From Euryarchaeota archaeon UBA346 (GTDB taxonomy: Archaea; Thermoplasmatota; E2; DHVEG-1), in contig DAJP01000022.1 in the NCBI GenBank assembly GCA_002496355.1, forward strand, positions 1 to 6,025: a stretch of 6,025 nt of DNA. The letters are read 5' to 3'. Made by a program: the position numbers and the translations under genes. The notes under the pieces are model-generated. The model worked only from the letters and a program-made list of their open reading frames with translations, ran no database searches and was not told the origin of the DNA. Positions 5,653 to 6,025 of this stretch are shown in pieces (position 1 is the stretch's first letter; every line of letters starts with the position of its first letter).

Positions 5653-6025
5653 ATGAGGTTGAAAGCATCACGGATTCTCTTGGTATTGTTTCTCCTGCTT
5701 ATTGTCCTAGTTCTTCTTTCAGTTGGTATTGTTGTGTATCTGTTGCTTGCCGATGTCGATTCTTCTTCGACGGATGATTCCGTTGGGACGGTTTCGGTTG
5801 CCTCTTGGAATCTGCAGAATTTTGGTCCAGTGAAAGCAGGGAATGAGTCTCTTCTCAATTTCTATGCAGAGAAGCTTGCTTGTTATGATGTGTTTGTGGT
5901 TCAGGAGATTCAGGATCCTACCTCGCAGGCGGTTGAATCCTTGGCAAGGAAATTACCCTCCTATGACTATGTGATAAGTTCTCCAGCAGGGTGGGGGAGC
6001 AGCAAGGAGCAGTACGCTATCTTTT
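5653..6025 (+). CDS. Exported endonuclease/exonuclease/phosphatase (DNase I-like) family protein, 5' part
   Basis: The frame is open from ATG 5653 to the window end, so about 124 residues are visible and the C-terminal part is missing. Residues 8-33 are a long hydrophobic segment after RLKASR, a signal anchor or signal peptide. The catalytic domain then starts: VASWNLQNFG (49-58) holds the EEP-family metal-site Asn (N53), and VFVVQEIQD (80-88) holds the conserved metal-binding Glu (E85). YDYVISSPAGWGSSKEQYAIF matches the following strand-loop of secreted DNase I-like enzymes. The family hydrolyses phosphodiesters in a Mg2+-dependent way; an extracellular or surface nuclease is the best guess, while phosphatase or lipid phosphodiesterase remain possible. 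The start is uncertain: ATG 5638 is in frame and would overlap the previous gene by 10 bases, and TTG 5659 has the best spacing from GGGAG (5647-5651). Any of these fits translational coupling. Confidence 0.85.
   Translation, partial: MRLKASRILLVLFLLLIVLVLLSVGIVVYLLLADVDSSSTDDSVGTVSVASWNLQNFGPVKAGNESLLNFYAEKLACYDVFVVQEIQDPTSQAVESLARKLPSYDYVISSPAGWGSSKEQYAIF

Noticed and set aside
5198..5671. Minus-strand 157-codon frame over the small secreted protein and the T-tract
   Set aside because: The product is basic and low-complexity with no domain. The plus-strand frame has a signal peptide, a ribosome site and a family-like pattern.

Overview
The window looks like a piece of an archaeal chromosome, most likely a Thermoplasmatota lineage such as the marine/sediment MBG-D (Thermoprofundales) group. 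The support is: TATA-like boxes (ATTTAAAT, TTTATATA) rather than bacterial -35/-10 pairs, strong GGAGG Shine-Dalgarno sites, T-tracts just after stop codons, short MRKKIVG-type signal peptides, and secreted-protein domains I associate with these archaea (DNase I-like, FG-GAP propeller, Ig-like tail, 'ITVPAGTY' beta proteins). The placement is inference from remembered family resemblance. All genes lie on the + strand.

Layout: (1) 1-285, the 3' end of a small asparaginase-domain protein. (2) 478-1434 (possible longer start at 424), a secreted permuted papain-like (YiiX/NlpC-P60-like) cysteine hydrolase with a C-terminal Ig-like domain. (3) 1435-1976, a 542-base non-coding stretch with a T-tract, a TATA-like box and a structured 5' leader. 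(4) 1977-4097, a 706-residue secreted protein: signal peptide, beta-sandwich module, complete seven-repeat FG-GAP propeller, C-terminal beta domain. (5) 4098-4300, a second copy of the leader. (6) 4301-5170, a 289-residue secreted protein of unrelated mature sequence but near-identical signal peptide. (7) 5336-5647, a small secreted protein. (8) 5653 to the window end, the start of a membrane-anchored or secreted endonuclease/exonuclease/phosphatase (DNase I-like) enzyme, almost abutting the previous gene.

Five consecutive genes therefore encode exported proteins: a peptidase/amidase-like enzyme, two surface beta proteins, a small secreted protein and a nuclease-like enzyme. This reads as a cell-surface or extracellular-degradation neighbourhood, although no shared pathway is proven.

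The most interesting signal is the duplicated leader at 1803-1976 and 4141-4300. Both copies can form the same two stems: a 10-bp outer stem with one bulged pyrimidine at the same place, and an 8-9 bp inner stem. Sequence changes inside the stems keep pairing through G-U wobbles, and all length differences fall in the loops. The last 50 nt before the start codon are better conserved than the signal-peptide codons that follow, and the mature proteins are unrelated. This suggests a mobile or repeatedly copied 'leader + signal peptide' expression module, possibly with a cis-regulatory RNA.
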